Source: Bradysia coprophila (Eukaryota; Arthropoda; Insecta; Diptera; Sciaridae). Taken from it: a DNA stretch of 64,000 bases. Positions 37,883-49,230 of this stretch are shown here, one piece after another. How positions within the stretch are numbered: position 1 is the stretch's first letter; each line of letters starts with the position of its first letter. The position numbers and the translations under genes are program-made. The stretch lies in NCBI RefSeq assembly GCF_014529535.1, contig NC_050737.1:5775883-5839882 (forward strand), read 5' to 3'. The notes below the pieces were generated by a model, which saw nothing but the letters and a program-made list of their open reading frames with translations, was not told the origin of the DNA and ran no database searches.

Positions 37883-37987
37883 CATTATGCATCAGCTCGG
37901 CGAGGGAGTTCGGATTTATCTTTGCATCGACACATAAAAAGTGATATTTATTACATGCTGAGGCTGTCGAAAAAAATGTAGTATGTA

Positions 37988-38265
37988 ATAGTTATTTATG
38001 CAATCGAGGTGCAAAGTACTTTATTAGGCTCTAGATGTGTAAATATGACACATCGTGACCCTAATAATAGTATATTACTTCCGAGGTTCCAAGTTGTTTA
38101 TTTGATAAGTGGGGTGTTACAGCCCGACCCGAAGGGGAGGGCTGTATTCCCCACTTGTCAAATAACAACTTGGAACCTCGTAAGTACAATGCTTTACGTG
38201 ATTAGGCAATGTAAATGAAAATGAAACATACCGTAACACGTAAAATACTTTGCATCGAGTTTCAT
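37988..38265. mobile_element. foldback element with two nested arm pairs
   Basis: The inner arms (38077-38114 and 38149-38185) are nearly perfect inverted repeats including GAGGTTCCAAGTTGTT, around a GC-rich apex with ACAGCCC/GGGCTGT. An outer pair (38001-38025 and 38236-38260) contains GCAAAGTACTTTA. The left end carries AATAGTTATTTATG. Confidence 0.65.
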
Positions 38266-40295
38266 ACAACGTTTTATGCCACAGAGGCATCTAAAGTTTT
38301 CAAATTTTAGATAATATGAAGCTGAGTGGCATAAAAGAAATTTTTGCATCTGAGTAACAAAAAAGTTCTAGTGTGAGGGTAACTAAGATGGACCTCCTTA
38401 GAAATTTTCAGGAACTAATAAAATAATTAACTGAAAGGGTTTCATTTGAAGCATTTGAAAATTGAGCAACTTTCGTCTAAAGAGGGGTGAATATCTCGAT
38501 GGGTATGGCATCTCCTTTTTGATAAATTTTGTATTGTATACCGGAAAGGATATACCATACCACGTAAAACTCTAACATTGAATGGTGTAAGGGTTGAAGG
38601 ATCTAATAAACAGAGGATAACAATGGAGAGGCCAGTTTGAAAACTACATTTCTTAGAATTTTCAAAGGAAATTGTATTAAAAAGTGCGAAACGAGGTTTG
38701 AACTGACGATAGGGGAATCTATGTAAGAATGACTTTTTCGTAGGTGATTTCATTGAGGCTACACAATCAATGGGACAAAAGTGTTAAAACGAACCACACT
38801 CCTATCAAGAATAAAATCACACAAGGCACGTAAGGACGTAAATTTCAAAATTCAAATTTTCGATTTGTAATTTGGCAGTTGAAGAGGTTGAAAAAATATA
38901 TCAAAATTTGTGGAGAAAGCGACGTTTAGATGTGTGAGAAAATGTTTTTTCAATACCATCAAAATATTGAGCCACCGGGATAAGGAGCAAATATACTTCT
39001 CCTTCTCGAATTCCCCATTTACCACAAATACACACTTCGTGTGGATTATCAACAGTTTTCCTTTTAATTTCACTCACAAATATTTAGTATTCAAAAGTCT
39101 CCTTCGCGCATCGGTTGGTCATGATAGCCATTGAAACACACACTTGATTTGTTTATCACATTTCTTGCGTAGATATGAATACATCGCACCACACCGTTAT
39201 TTTTTATCTTTTAAAGTTGAGGCAGTTTCTTTCAACAAGAAATCAGCTTTAACAACGAGAAACTTAATGCCTACAAAGATGTTCCATGTTTCTGCGTCTG
39301 GAAAAACAGTCATTTTATGAAGGGAGCAAGTTTTCTGAAACAGAAAAATTAGTGGATTTTTATTAGTGAAACAAACGTGAAGTTAAATTGCTTCATAGAG
39401 ATCTGCGACGTCGTAGTTACGTTGTTATTTATACCGCATCGCGGTAATATTTTCGGATGATTTTTTTTTCTTTCTTCTCTCTTCTTCTATAACAGGGTGT
39501 GTGGATCTTTTACTCCATTCATATGTTAAAAAAAGAACCTGAAAAGAAAGCAAGCACTTATTTACGTTTTCCATCTTGAGTGTTTGTTTATTTTGTTGGA
39601 TGGGGAGGTTTGGGGTTGTTTTCATGTGTGAAAAATGTGTGTGTTGCGTGAAAAGGTGTCATTAACGTTTTAGGGCACATTCTTTTTCAATTGAAATTAT
39701 TTTTTCTGTGCGCCTTTTCTCTTGGTACACGTTTGAAAGCGAAAGTATTTTATGAATGATAAGTGGCTAACGACCATGCAGAAAACTTAATAGTTGAATA
39801 ACGGTTATGTGAAAGGCGTGTGGGGCATAAAATTCATTACTCTTTGTGTATTCTAATCCGAAAGGTGTATTCATTCGATACAATTTACATAGCCACAAGA
39901 ATTTTTGACTGAAGTTGATATATATTTCCAGAGACTTCACGAGTTCTGTGTGTAATTAACGTTCACAACAAATAATTTGTATAATAATAAGATCTTGGGC
40001 AATTTCGAAACTAACGAGTGGTCATTTTATCCAAAATCATTGGTAAACTGTAACCTGTTTTTAAAGAACTAATTGCTGCTAAATGTTTGAATGTGTGTTC
40101 GAGAAGGACCAATTTCTCTTCGAAATATTTTAACTTTCTCGTAACGTAGGACGAAGTACTATTTACTACATCATCGAAACCTGTAGTCTGAGTTACAGTG
40201 GTCTCACTAAAACTTTCGTGTCCTACCGAAGGACATGTAGGACATATTTTTAATATTTAATAATGAAAATTGCAGACATTCCAACTGAGGTTCAA
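38266..40295. other. gene-free stretch
   Basis: A small foldback with arms TTTTATGCCAC and GTGGCATAAAA lies at 38273-38341. Beyond it I see no gene; the open frames on both strands near 38.4-39.1 kb have no coding character. Confidence 0.5.
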
Positions 40296-40467
40296 AATAG
40301 TTATTTATGCCACTGCAAACTTTAGATGCCTCTGTGGCATAAAATATTGTATTTGACTCAATGCAAAGTACTTTATCTTTATTATGCTCACGATGCAACA
40401 AACGGCCTATTTTAAATTCTAAAATATCAACCCTTTAACAAAGTACTTTACGTAAGTAACTATTTTT
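40296..40467. mobile_element. MITE-like element with AAAATAGTTA ends
   Basis: The left end AAAATAGTTATTTATGCC and right end GTAAGTAACTATTTTT are inverted repeats. The interior has TTTATGCC and GCAAAGTACTTTA, shared with the elements at 37988-38341 and at about 49736-49920. Confidence 0.55.
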
Positions 40468-40761
40468 CTATTTACGGTTTCTGTTTTTTCATTTCTTCGA
40501 TTTTCGTCTTTGTTCGCTGGATTGCAGCTGTTAGAACTGCATGTGCCTTAATCAATTCACTTCTTTCACTGTTCCGTTGGAATTTACACACGTCAGAGTA
40601 AAGTAAACCAAGCAGTAGCGTTTGATTTGACTAGGAACCTGAATAATCTAGTAGCCCTATATTTTTATGCGAATAAAATTTTTAAATTTATGTTAGAGTT
40701 ACTTTTATTTATCAGCATTGGTACATATATCACATTTTAGCACACAAAAAATCAAATTCAA

Positions 40762-41180
40762 AATTCAATCCGCTGAAGCGAGGGCTCTTTTGATGATTTG
40801 ATTTAATTCCGCATGTCTTGGCCAACGGCCGGCGCTTTTTAAGCAGTGAAGCCCGTGTCGGCCTTTCCTATCCACTGGTGCACCACAGACGCAATTATGA
40901 GGTTTGCAAATGTCAGTTCCAAGTCTTAGCCCGACACATATCCGGAACACATTGTTGTCCAGTAGCGTGCCAATTGTCTTTGAAGGCGCCCGATTCCGGC
41001 TCGGAAATCGCAAGTCTTCTCGCTCTGTCTCCGTCATTGTCGACGGGAATGGTTTTTAATATACGTTGGACATTTATTAAACTCCAATCTTTCTGGGACT
41101 TAGTTGACATTGGTAATTCTGTGTCCGGATTCTCACAATTCCAAGCAGCTAAACCATCTTCGTAATCCGCAATTTCCATT
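40762..41180 (-). pseudogene. non-LTR retrotransposon ORF2 C-terminal remnant
   Basis: On the - strand the sequence runs through ARRLAISEPESGAF, then VFRICVGLRLGTDICKPH and CVCGAPVDRKGRHGLHC, then SAGRWPRHAELN and IKRALASAD. This is the cysteine/histidine-rich region found after the reverse transcriptase in several non-LTR elements. The first and second parts are in different frames, with the shift near 40950, so it is dead. The reverse transcriptase itself is not present. Confidence 0.72.
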
Positions 41181-41912
41181 ATGTCGAGCGTGGGTTAGTG
41201 TTTATTTTTATACATTGCCAATTCCTGACTAATCGATCTATCGATTTCCCTTATCTTGTCTTCCTTCGCTTTTTTGTTCGCTACCGGTTGACGTGGTGAT
41301 CTGCATTTTACTTTTATCCAATTCTGTGTTCCAATGTCTGCATACGGTGTCTTGGCGACACATAAAAATATATTTGCCATCTGGACCCACCACTACCTGC
41401 CGTTAGTGGGGTTTGATAAACGATCACTGTGATCTTATTTTGACTTCCGTCCTTCACGAATGCCATTCGTCTCTCGTTACGCTCAGGCATACTTTCATTT
41501 GGATTTTTAACTACTATTCCTTTATCTAAACGATGAAAGTCTATTGATTGCAGGATGGTACGCGAAATTGATAAAAGTCGTTGTGGGCATGAGTATGAGT
41601 GGGTCGCGCCGACCACCGTTGACCAATCATTTTCAAACATTCGTTTGTGCTCTACAACCTTTCACAATGGTTTGCGGACAATTAATTTATTTATTTAATA
41701 AAATAAATACCTTTTTGAGCTTACCCACTGCATTGCCATACCGATTATGCTTTTTAATTAACTTCAGAAAATTAAAAATATTTTTTTAAAATTTGAGTCG
41801 AGTTTTGTTTAAAATTTGGAAACGTCGTTGGAAAAATGTGACACGAACGAAATATTACATATACTCACAATGTATCACAAAGTGGTCCAAAACAACGCTG
41901 ACCATATTACGA
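41181..41912. other. gap with no confirmed gene
   Basis: A - strand frame of 108 residues (41314-41640) is open but shows no domain I recognise. It may be another part of the retroelement remnant next to it. Confidence 0.45.
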
Positions 41913-42366
41913 CTATATCAGAGAGATGCTAATATGACGGCTGGGACGCCGTTTCGACGGATAGAGGGAATTTGTCCATCACCAATTCTAATGAAATAAA
42001 TTGCTAACATGATCCTTGTGGGATCAGAATGAACGTAAGTCCATTTATTTATAAATCAGATTCAGTATTCGTACACAATTTCCGAATTGAAAAAAGCAAT
42101 TTTGGAGACCAATTTTTGAACGCGTATATCTCAGATAATACGAAAGTACCTTGCAAATAAAACTCTTTACGTTAATTTTGACACCGGTGCAAACGTATTT
42201 CCATATTCTGCTTCTTGAATCATTTACGAATTATTTTGTAAACAACCGACCAATTTTGGAAAAAGTCAGCCATTTTTGACATTTCATTCGTTATATGTTG
42301 CTGACAAATTCCCTCTATCCGTCGAAACGGCGTCCCAGCCGTTATCTTAGCATCTCTCTGGACTAT
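41913..42366. mobile_element. MITE with about 64-bp terminal inverted repeats
   Basis: The left end (41913-41976) and right end (42303-42366) are inverted repeats beginning CTATATCAGAGAGATGCTAA and CTATATAGTCCAGAGAG-like when read inward. Both include GGACGCCGTTTCGACGGAT. The interior of about 330 bp has no coding frame. Confidence 0.75.
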
Positions 42367-42581
42367 ATGGATCATTTGATAAAACAGAGTAGCGAAATTT
42401 CCCGGTAAATGAATATATATATAGTACATTCTGTACTCGTTTAGACAGTTGTTTTTTGATGAGCTGACTCGCCCAAGGTATGAAAATACTTTTACATTCG
42501 CCTTCCATCGAAAATACGACTTTAAATCGAATTCGCATATTTAGAAAATGTCAAAATGTTCACCGCTAACACATAGACAAA

Positions 42582-42641
42582 TTTGTAATCTCTAGGGATG
42601 AAATATTGGAATTTGTAATCTCTAGGGATGAAATATTGGAA
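42582..42641. repeat. 30-bp direct tandem repeat, two copies
   Basis: The unit containing TTGTAATCTCTAGGGATG and ATATTGGAA occurs twice in a row with no change except at the ends. Confidence 0.8.
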
Positions 42642-42905
42642 ATTGTTAACCTAGAGTTAACAAACTGGAAAGCGCCGTGTATATGATACAAATCGATCAT
42701 AATTGTAGTAGACATAGCAAACTGAGAGACTTCTCTCTCTTCAAAAACGAATGCTGTCAAGAATCGTTGTCGTGTTGTTGCAATATTTTTGTGTGCTATT
42801 GAAGTGATCGACATATTTTGTGTTTGTTTGGTGCTTAGTTTTCGATTAAATTGATAATTTTTGGTGTTTTTCGTGATTTTCGATGAAAGGCGAATGTAAA
42901 AGCCA

Positions 42906-43104
42906 TTAAATGACTCGGGTCGAAAAACGATTTTTAAAAATTCGAGGTGTATGTGTGAGCCTCGAGGGTATTGTAACATTCGAATGCGATTGTGAACCTC
43001 GGTAAACCTCGGTTCACAAACACGCATTCTCATGTTACAATGCCCTCTCAGCTCACACTTACACCTCGAATTTTTAAAAATCGTTTTTCGACCCATGTGA
43101 TTTA
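42906..43104. mobile_element. 200-bp near-perfect palindrome
   Basis: The two halves match over roughly 85 bp each. The left arm has GGGTCGAAAAACGATTTTT, then ATTCGAGGTGTATGTGTGAG; the right arm mirrors it. The centre is GGTTCACA-type sequence around CGGTAAACC. It would form a long hairpin or cruciform. It has no coding frame and looks like a foldback element. Confidence 0.8.
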
Positions 43105-43107
43105 AAT

Positions 43108-43586
43108 AACTATTTTATGCCAAATACTGCGAAAGTTTGTATTTTCGGTCCTCAAATGGTGACCGAAAGTAAAAAAATTCAGGCCTTGGGCCGAAAGTAA
43201 ATGTCACTGTCATCATTTTACTTTCGCCCCGTGGGCTTGCGTATTTGCGGGCCGAAAGTAAATGTCACTGTCATCATTTTACTTTCGGTCCTCATATGTC
43301 ACGAAAGCACATGTTCACTTGATTGAAAGTACGCATTGAGTGTAGTGTTGTGTTGACGATAGCCAAATGTTTTGTGAGCAAGTGAATGTATGTTTACAGT
43401 AATTTCATTTGTTAAATTGTTTTTATTTTTATACCAGGGGGCTGCCGCCCCCTGGACCCCCGCACTTTTCGGCATTTTGGTGTTTCTACAGCAAATTTTG
43501 TTGATAACTCAACAGTTTAATTAAAATTATGTTTAGTTTCGGACCGAAAATACAAATCTTCCGCAGTATTTGGCATAAAAAATAGT
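43108..43586. mobile_element. MITE-like element with 44-bp terminal inverted repeats
   Basis: Left (43108-43151) and right (43541-43586) ends share ACTATTTTATGCCAAATACT, then TTTGTATTTTCGGTCC in inverted orientation. Inside are two copies of a 38-bp palindromic unit with GGCCGAAAGTAAATGTCACT (43189-43226 and 43250-43288) and a GC-rich patch at about 43435-43465. Confidence 0.78.
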
Positions 43587-43714
43587 ATGCATCACTCGGG
43601 GCAAAAGTAAAAAAATTCAAATCGTGTGATTGCCGCCCTTGCCTGCGGCGCGGGCTGCAAACTTCACACGTTTGAATTTTTTTACTTTCGCCCCTTGTTA
43701 TGCAAAATACTATT
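43581..43714. mobile_element. foldback element abutting the previous one
   Basis: The arms (43581-43629 and 43664-43714) pair through AATAGTATGCAT, GGGGCAAAAGTAAAAAAATT and ATCGTGTGA. The apex is GC-rich (GCCTGCGGCGCGGGC). Its left end lies within the right end of the preceding element. Confidence 0.75.
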
Positions 43715-44029
43715 ACATGCTTTTGTTTTCCCTAGGGTCGAAAGTGAAATTTGGTTTAGGTTTCAAAAGCATGTAAAATCCACTACATAACTCCCTTGTG
43801 TTATGTTAATAACTACTATCCTACCCGTCGAGATATTAATGTTTAAACAACTAAGTGGCGTATTGTGCTCGCGAAGCCCCTTCTTTAATGCATTTTTCAT
43901 GATGATAAAGAGTTTTATACCTACACAGTTCAACATAATTATTGGAAATCGATACTTTTTTCTTAAAGAATCTTCTAAACTTCGAATTCAGTAGATTTTC
44001 TATAGAACTCCGATTTTGGAGTTGCGAAC

Positions 44030-44182
44030 TTAAGGCTAAGAACAAACGCTCAATTTTGCGTTGCTCAGATCGACACTTATGCTGTATTTTCTTTTGTTTG
44101 GTGAAAATTCGATTACAATAGAAATTACAGCATAATTGTCCACCTCAGCAACGCAAAAGGGATCGTTTGTTCAGCCTAAGGC
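44030..44182. mobile_element. foldback element with about 38-bp arms
   Basis: The left arm TTAAGGCTAAGAACAAACGC and following TTTTGCGTTGCTCAG pair with the right arm 44145-44182. A second, inner pair has ATGCTGTA/TACAGCAT. Confidence 0.7.
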
Positions 44183-44514
44183 TGACCTTGACCTGCTTAT
44201 CATAATATATATTTACGATGAAAATGTTCACAACGAGTTCAAATCGGATGTAATGCTCATATTCAACTAGAAGAATAAGTTTTATTTTATTTAATTTTTT
44301 TTTTTTAAATGAGAAACATTTATTAAACATATTAAGTAAACACATTGACTCATTTACAACATATTACTATCGCACTGAAGCATTCTACTTGAAAACGTTA
44401 AAGTCATAGCCATCTTTGGAGTTGAATAAGAATAAGTCAAGACAAGTTATTACAAAGGAAAAATGAAAAAGTCATGTGCTGTGCGTGCAGCTTTCCGGTA
44501 ACATAACATAATGT

Positions 44515-44645
44515 TGAAGTAACTATTTGCGTCACAAAGTGGCGGATAATTCGGCTTTCATGTTTTTCTTTTTGGATATTTTTCTCAACATCTGCCACTT
44601 TGTGACGCAAACTTTCTTTCGGTAAAATTTTCTTTATAATAGTTA
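44515..44645. mobile_element. foldback element with TTTGCGTCACAAAGTGGC arms
   Basis: The left arm at 44521-44546 and right arm at 44593-44611 are inverted repeats of TTTGCGTCACAAAGTGGC. The outer ends AACTATT and AATAGTT also pair. Confidence 0.65.
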
Positions 44646-44648
44646 TTT

Positions 44649-44763
44649 GTTAACCAAGGGTAGAAAATAGGAATTTCCAACCAGGGCAAAGTTTGCGGCC
44701 AAAACGAAGTGAGGGTCGCAATTCGCCCGTGTTGGAATTTCCTATTTTCTCACTGAGGTGAAC
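44649..44763. mobile_element. foldback element abutting the previous one
   Basis: The arms 44649-44687 and 44725-44763 pair through AGAAAATAGGAATTTCCAAC. The loop contains GGCCAAAACGAAGTGAGGG. Confidence 0.7.
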
Positions 44764-44837
44764 ACAACGTTTTTCATGCTTGCGTTTTGCGAAAATCCGC
44801 ATTTTTGTCCACTTTGAAGAAAATAAAATAACCAGCT

Positions 44838-44929
44838 ATTTTAGGTGAGAAAATGATTATTTTCTTACCCAATATGGCTGGACCCGCCATTTTAGGGGAG
44901 AAAATGATTATTTTCTCACCTAAAATGGC
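44838..44929. repeat. two direct copies of a short palindrome
   Basis: Two units (44838-44873 and 44886-44929) each contain GAGAAAATGATTATTTTCT, itself a palindrome. The second is flanked by GCCATTTTAGG and its complement. Confidence 0.7.
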
Positions 44930-45507
44930 GCCTCTCAGAGTAGCAACAAAACGCCATTTTCACCACTGCTTCATAATTGACAAAATAAGGATTTTCGCAT
45001 GAAATACCATGAAATAGTTATTTACGTATTTGTTGTGGACGGTATATTTTAGGCCTCCGGCTCTTGCTGGAAACCTCTCGTTCGCTAAAAAAGCCTCTTA
45101 GCATAAGTTAGGAACAACGTTTTGTTTGTAGTGTATTTCAACACTAGACAAACAAAATATTTTCCTGAGACATTTTTCTCATCGTCTGCCATATCAGACG
45201 ATTTCTTTTTAGTCGAGTCGAGTTATCGAGTTCTAGACGTTTGTCGACTTTTTCGTTGGTTCGATGTGGTCAACCAGCTATTTTCTCTCGTAAATGATCA
45301 TTCGTCGTATTTGTCGTTTCCATGGAAGCGTTTTCTCGATAATCATTTCTCACGTTACATTTTTAAATACATGGGATTCTCACATTTTCCCGCACATTTT
45401 CATTGTCACTTTGCATCCGTACTACGTTACTGTTCTCGGAGAAGTAAGCCAAAATGAATTTCATACAGACCCTTGGTTTCATCTATCTAATCCGTACGTA
45501 ATTTGTC

Positions 45508-47009
45508 TTAATCTTGATCAATATGTTGACGTCTTAGTGCGTCCACCTCACGAATCAGTCCATTAAAATCAAGTTCATTCTTTTCGTAAGCGAAAGATAC
45601 GATTTTGTAGTCGTTTGTTGCTTTATTTTTGGTTATGAGTAAATTTCTTTCCTCGAAAACGAACTTTATAGAACAGAAATACTTCAAATGTTTGAATAAT
45701 GCAAGCATCAAATCGAAATGTTTCGGAGAATCTGTGTTTGTTCTAAAATTTTTCAAGCCTTTTAACTTTAAAATAAAATCGAAGTTGAAAATCGATTTTG
45801 AATTGTTTATTATCAGTTCGGTCAACTGATCCAACACGACCAGACCATTGAAAAAAGTTTGATCCAATGAGTCACTACACAAGTATAGGATGGTCAAATA
45901 GTCAAAGTTTTTAAGAAATCCGAACAGATGTTCTGGATTCTCCACTTTTGTTGCAACAGTGATATGTCGAGCGTTGAAATATTTCTTGTAAAAGTCATCA
46001 GGTATTTTGTTTCCCATTAAATCCATCAGTTCATTGTAACTAACTGCGAAATAACATGCAGCAATTTCAGCTAGCTTATTGTAATTCTTGATCTGGAACA
46101 CAAACTCATCGACGGTTTGTTTATATTCGCGGATTTTTTTTATGTCATCCAGTTCAACAGATTGAAAATATATTCTCAGTCCAGGCCGCTGGAGGCGATG
46201 TTTCTCTTTGATCAAGTTTTTATATGATGTTCTACAGACGTTTGGAGAACATGCAAACGTTTCCAGTTTCGGAAATATTGAGAAAATTTTTGGCCGAATG
46301 ATCTCTATGGGGAAACCATAATCAACTTGGAGGAATTGTAAATTTTTCAGTGCATGAAATTTTTCGGTATACAATTTCGTTTCCAAATGAGTAATGGTAT
46401 TCCAGTAAGTTAAGTGAATATCATTAAAATCAAAGCAACTCAACATTTCCAGTTTGGGTGATGTAATAACGAATGTACAACATGAAGGATCGGACGAATC
46501 CCTATCAATTTCGAGCATCTTTAAATTTGGTAGATCGATGTGAATTTCATGTTTTACGCTCACCACATCTTTAACATCAATTCTCAATTGTTGGAGCTGC
46601 GTGAAATCATTTACTCTCAGTTGAACGTATTTTGACTGACATCCCTCGAAGTAGAGTCGTCTAAACTTGTCCAATCTGAAGATCGACCGGTATAAATTGA
46701 ATGTTGTCGCTTCGATAGCATCCTGATGGTTGAATTGTTTTTTTTGTGTAGAACCAGTAGTCCTTGATATTTTCAATTTTATTACTTATTATCAGCTCAG
46801 GTATTCTAACGTCTTGACAAAGTAACTTAAAACGCTTGCATACCTGGAAGACGGGACATTTTATCTGATGGATCGATTATCTTTTTAAAAAAACGTACCA
46901 AATTGCATCGTATTACGTCCTTGATATTGAGATGTTCAAAAATGAATGTCAGAAGCTCGTTCGGCAGGTCATTCATCGTTGCAGACTTGTTGGAAAAACT
47001 ATTAGCCAT
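45508..47009 (-). CDS. F-box protein, reading frame broken at an A8/T8 run
   Basis: F-box proteins recruit substrates to SCF ubiquitin ligases. Exon 1 (46899-47009) encodes MNDLPNELLTFIFEHLNIKD and VIRCNL, the first half of an F-box. A 55-nt intron follows, and exon 2 (from 46843) continues VCKRFKLLCQDVRIPELI, completing the box and the usual linker. After DYWFYTKK the frame is lost at a run of eight T on the + strand (46738-46745), and the rest of the protein is open in the next frame for about 410 codons down to the stop at 45508. The long C-terminal part has leucine-rich segments such as FRRLYFEGC and LPNLKMLEI, a leucine-rich-repeat-like array typical of insect F-box families. With one base fewer in the run the whole would be about 481 residues. 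It may be a sequencing error or a young pseudogene; the absence of other lesions favours the first. Confidence 0.72.
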
Positions 47010-47124
47010 CCTTTAATCTTTGAACTAAACTAGCTGTAAATTTTCACTTTAAATTTATCATTGATACTTTTCGATACATTTGACTAGCCGACCGTGACAC
47101 TTTTAATATTCATGGTACCATTAG

Positions 47125-47290
47125 ATCAGTGTCAAATAGCTGTTCTTCTCTCAAAATAGTGTCAAATGAGTTGTCAATTTCACAAAGCTAACCTCAAACA
47201 ATGACAGCTACATATAAATTTTTGTAACATTTTGGTTAGCTTTGTGAAAATGGCAGCTCATTTGACATCTCAAACGACATTGACAATGAT
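47125..47290. mobile_element. foldback element upstream of the F-box gene
   Basis: Arms of 34 bp (47160-47193 and 47234-47267) pair through TGTCAAATGAG and TTTCACAAAGCTAACC. An outer pair GATCAGTGTCAA/TTGACAATGATC matches at 11 of 12 positions. Confidence 0.7.
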
Positions 47291-47559
47291 CTATTCAGAC
47301 TTTTTGTTTTCGATGAAATTGGTTTTTCTTGTACATACTGTCTGTTGCAGTTGAAGCGCATGCGTGTACACGGCGGAATATTTTTTCCCCATTTTTTCGA
47401 TAAGGGAGGATGACAGTCCGAGGTTGCAGGTTCTGCTTGAATCTGATAGAGTATTTACTGCACAAATTCAAAATATTTCGATTGGCCCATTTTGAATTAA
47501 TCTGTGACGTTGTGAGGCAGTTCTTTCACCAATCTAGGGATTGCAACCAGTCAATGCAC

Positions 47560-47740
47560 CTAGCAGGGTAATAGAAAACAAGCCGTCAGAACAGTCGGAG
47601 CGTTTGCTACGACTAAGCCCCGTACAACCCGTAATTCTATTTCGTCCGTAGCTATAATACGTCCCGTAGCCCTAGTATGCCCGTAACCCTAATACGTCGC
47701 CAACCCTCTTCTGCGTCCGTTACCCTATTGAGTACTTGCA
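47560..47740. repeat. degenerate short repeats rich in CCGTA and CCCTA
   Basis: Variants of CCGTAACCCTAATACGTC recur with spacing near 20 bases, for example CCCGTAGCCCTAGTATG and CCGTTACCCTA. There is no convincing coding frame. Confidence 0.5.
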
Positions 47741-48289
47741 ATTATTGCCTACCTTTCCAAAGAACGAAATATGCAAATTTACTGAAAGTGTTCATCTTGA
47801 AAATTGCGCATAGCGCAATTACAAAAGCCCGTACGAAGTACCCAAGATTACGAGTAGAAAATAACAATCGACTATTTTTATACAGCGATTTACAAATATT
47901 AAATATTTTCAATTTTAAATTAGAATTAAATTGAAATGCATAAATTCATCGTACGACGAGGGACGGATAAACGTACAAATATCATATGCCGCTCAAAAAA
48001 TCATTTACCAAATTTTCTGATATAAATCCTCAAATTCGAAAAAAAGCCTCAAAAATCGGCAGACCTCTTGTCATTACAAAAAATCCTTTCAAATTTTGAT
48101 TAGTCCTTAATTATGTCCTTGTTGTTCTGATTGATGCAATCGCTTTTTGTTCTCAAATGTTTGTTTTGTTAAACTAGAATTGGCAATACAAAAAGTTTAG
48201 TGTTGTATAGTGTAACCTATAAGTGTGTGGATTGTGGATATATGGATCTTATGGGAATGTTTCGATTCGAAATCACTTAATTCAAATTT

Positions 48290-48420
48290 TTCAATTTTTA
48301 CCGAACATTTACCGAATTTATCTAAACATCGATTTATTTCGGTAAATTTTCGGTAGATTTCGGTAAATTTTCGGTAGATTTCGGTAAGTTTCAGTAAATT
48401 TTGGTAAATTGTGTGCCCTG
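48290..48420. repeat. short direct repeats of TTTCGGTAAATTTTCGGTAG
   Basis: The 21-bp motif TTTCGGTAAATTTTCGGTAG with its next base recurs twice, with looser variants either side and inverted ACCGAA pieces at the left. It may be the end of a degenerate MITE. Confidence 0.55.
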
Positions 48421-49050
48421 CAATTAGCTAATTTTATATTTCTCAAATATTATTGGTGTCTGACGATACAAGATGATGATCGAGATTGATACTATATTAA
48501 GACTTTTATTTTCGGTAAATTTTGGTAAATTCAATAAAAAAAAATTCTCAATAATAGGCTTGTCCAAAAAATAAGATGAAGAAAAGCGGTGTCCAGTTGT
48601 TCCGAGACTTCAACAATTGATTTCGTAATATTGATACAAATTTTGGGCACACCATGGGAAAAATAGTTTTCTGATAAAAAACATACTTCAAAAACTTCTA
48701 AAATCGATTCAATATTCTGTTGGGTAGTGTCGTCGAAAATTCGAATCGAGAAATTTATATAAAGAGACAATAATAAATGATGACAATAAACTAAATTTAC
48801 CAGCCTTTATAATCTCTGGCAGGAGATTACAGATTACATATAGAAAACAGAGACCTTATAGAAAGTGTTAAATTCTGATTCTAAAAATGAGGAATCATTC
48901 ATTGTGTTCGATGTTTGTTTGTTTGCAGTATAGAAATATTAGTGAGCAGTTAGGATTTCATAAAAGCCTGGGATTCAATTTAGGAGCAAGCAATTATCGC
49001 AAAACAAATTTTTGTAATTTTCCCACTTAAATACAACCAATTTCAAGTCT

Positions 49051-49230
49051 CTTATGCTTAAAACAAACGAGGCATTGAAAACGTGTTTTGGTCCTATTTT
49101 TCATGACGAAATTTTCTAAACTGTCAAATGAAGTTAGAACTTTTTCTATTCAAAATCGCGACTGCTGCATCTGTCAATGAAAACTAGGACCAAAATACGT
49201 TTTCAATGCCTCGTTTGTTTTGAGCATTAG
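49051..49230. mobile_element. foldback element with about 53-bp arms
   Basis: The left arm (49051-49104) and right arm (49178-49230) pair through AACAAACGAGGCATTGAAAA, then TTTTGGTCCTA. The unpaired interior is about 70 bp. Confidence 0.75.

Noticed and set aside
41314-41640. 108-codon - strand open frame
   Set aside because: It contains no recognisable domain and lies between a retroelement remnant and a MITE; chance or element-derived.
42566-43096. 176-codon - strand open frame
   Set aside because: It runs through the large palindrome and the 30-bp tandem repeat, so it is a by-product of repeats.
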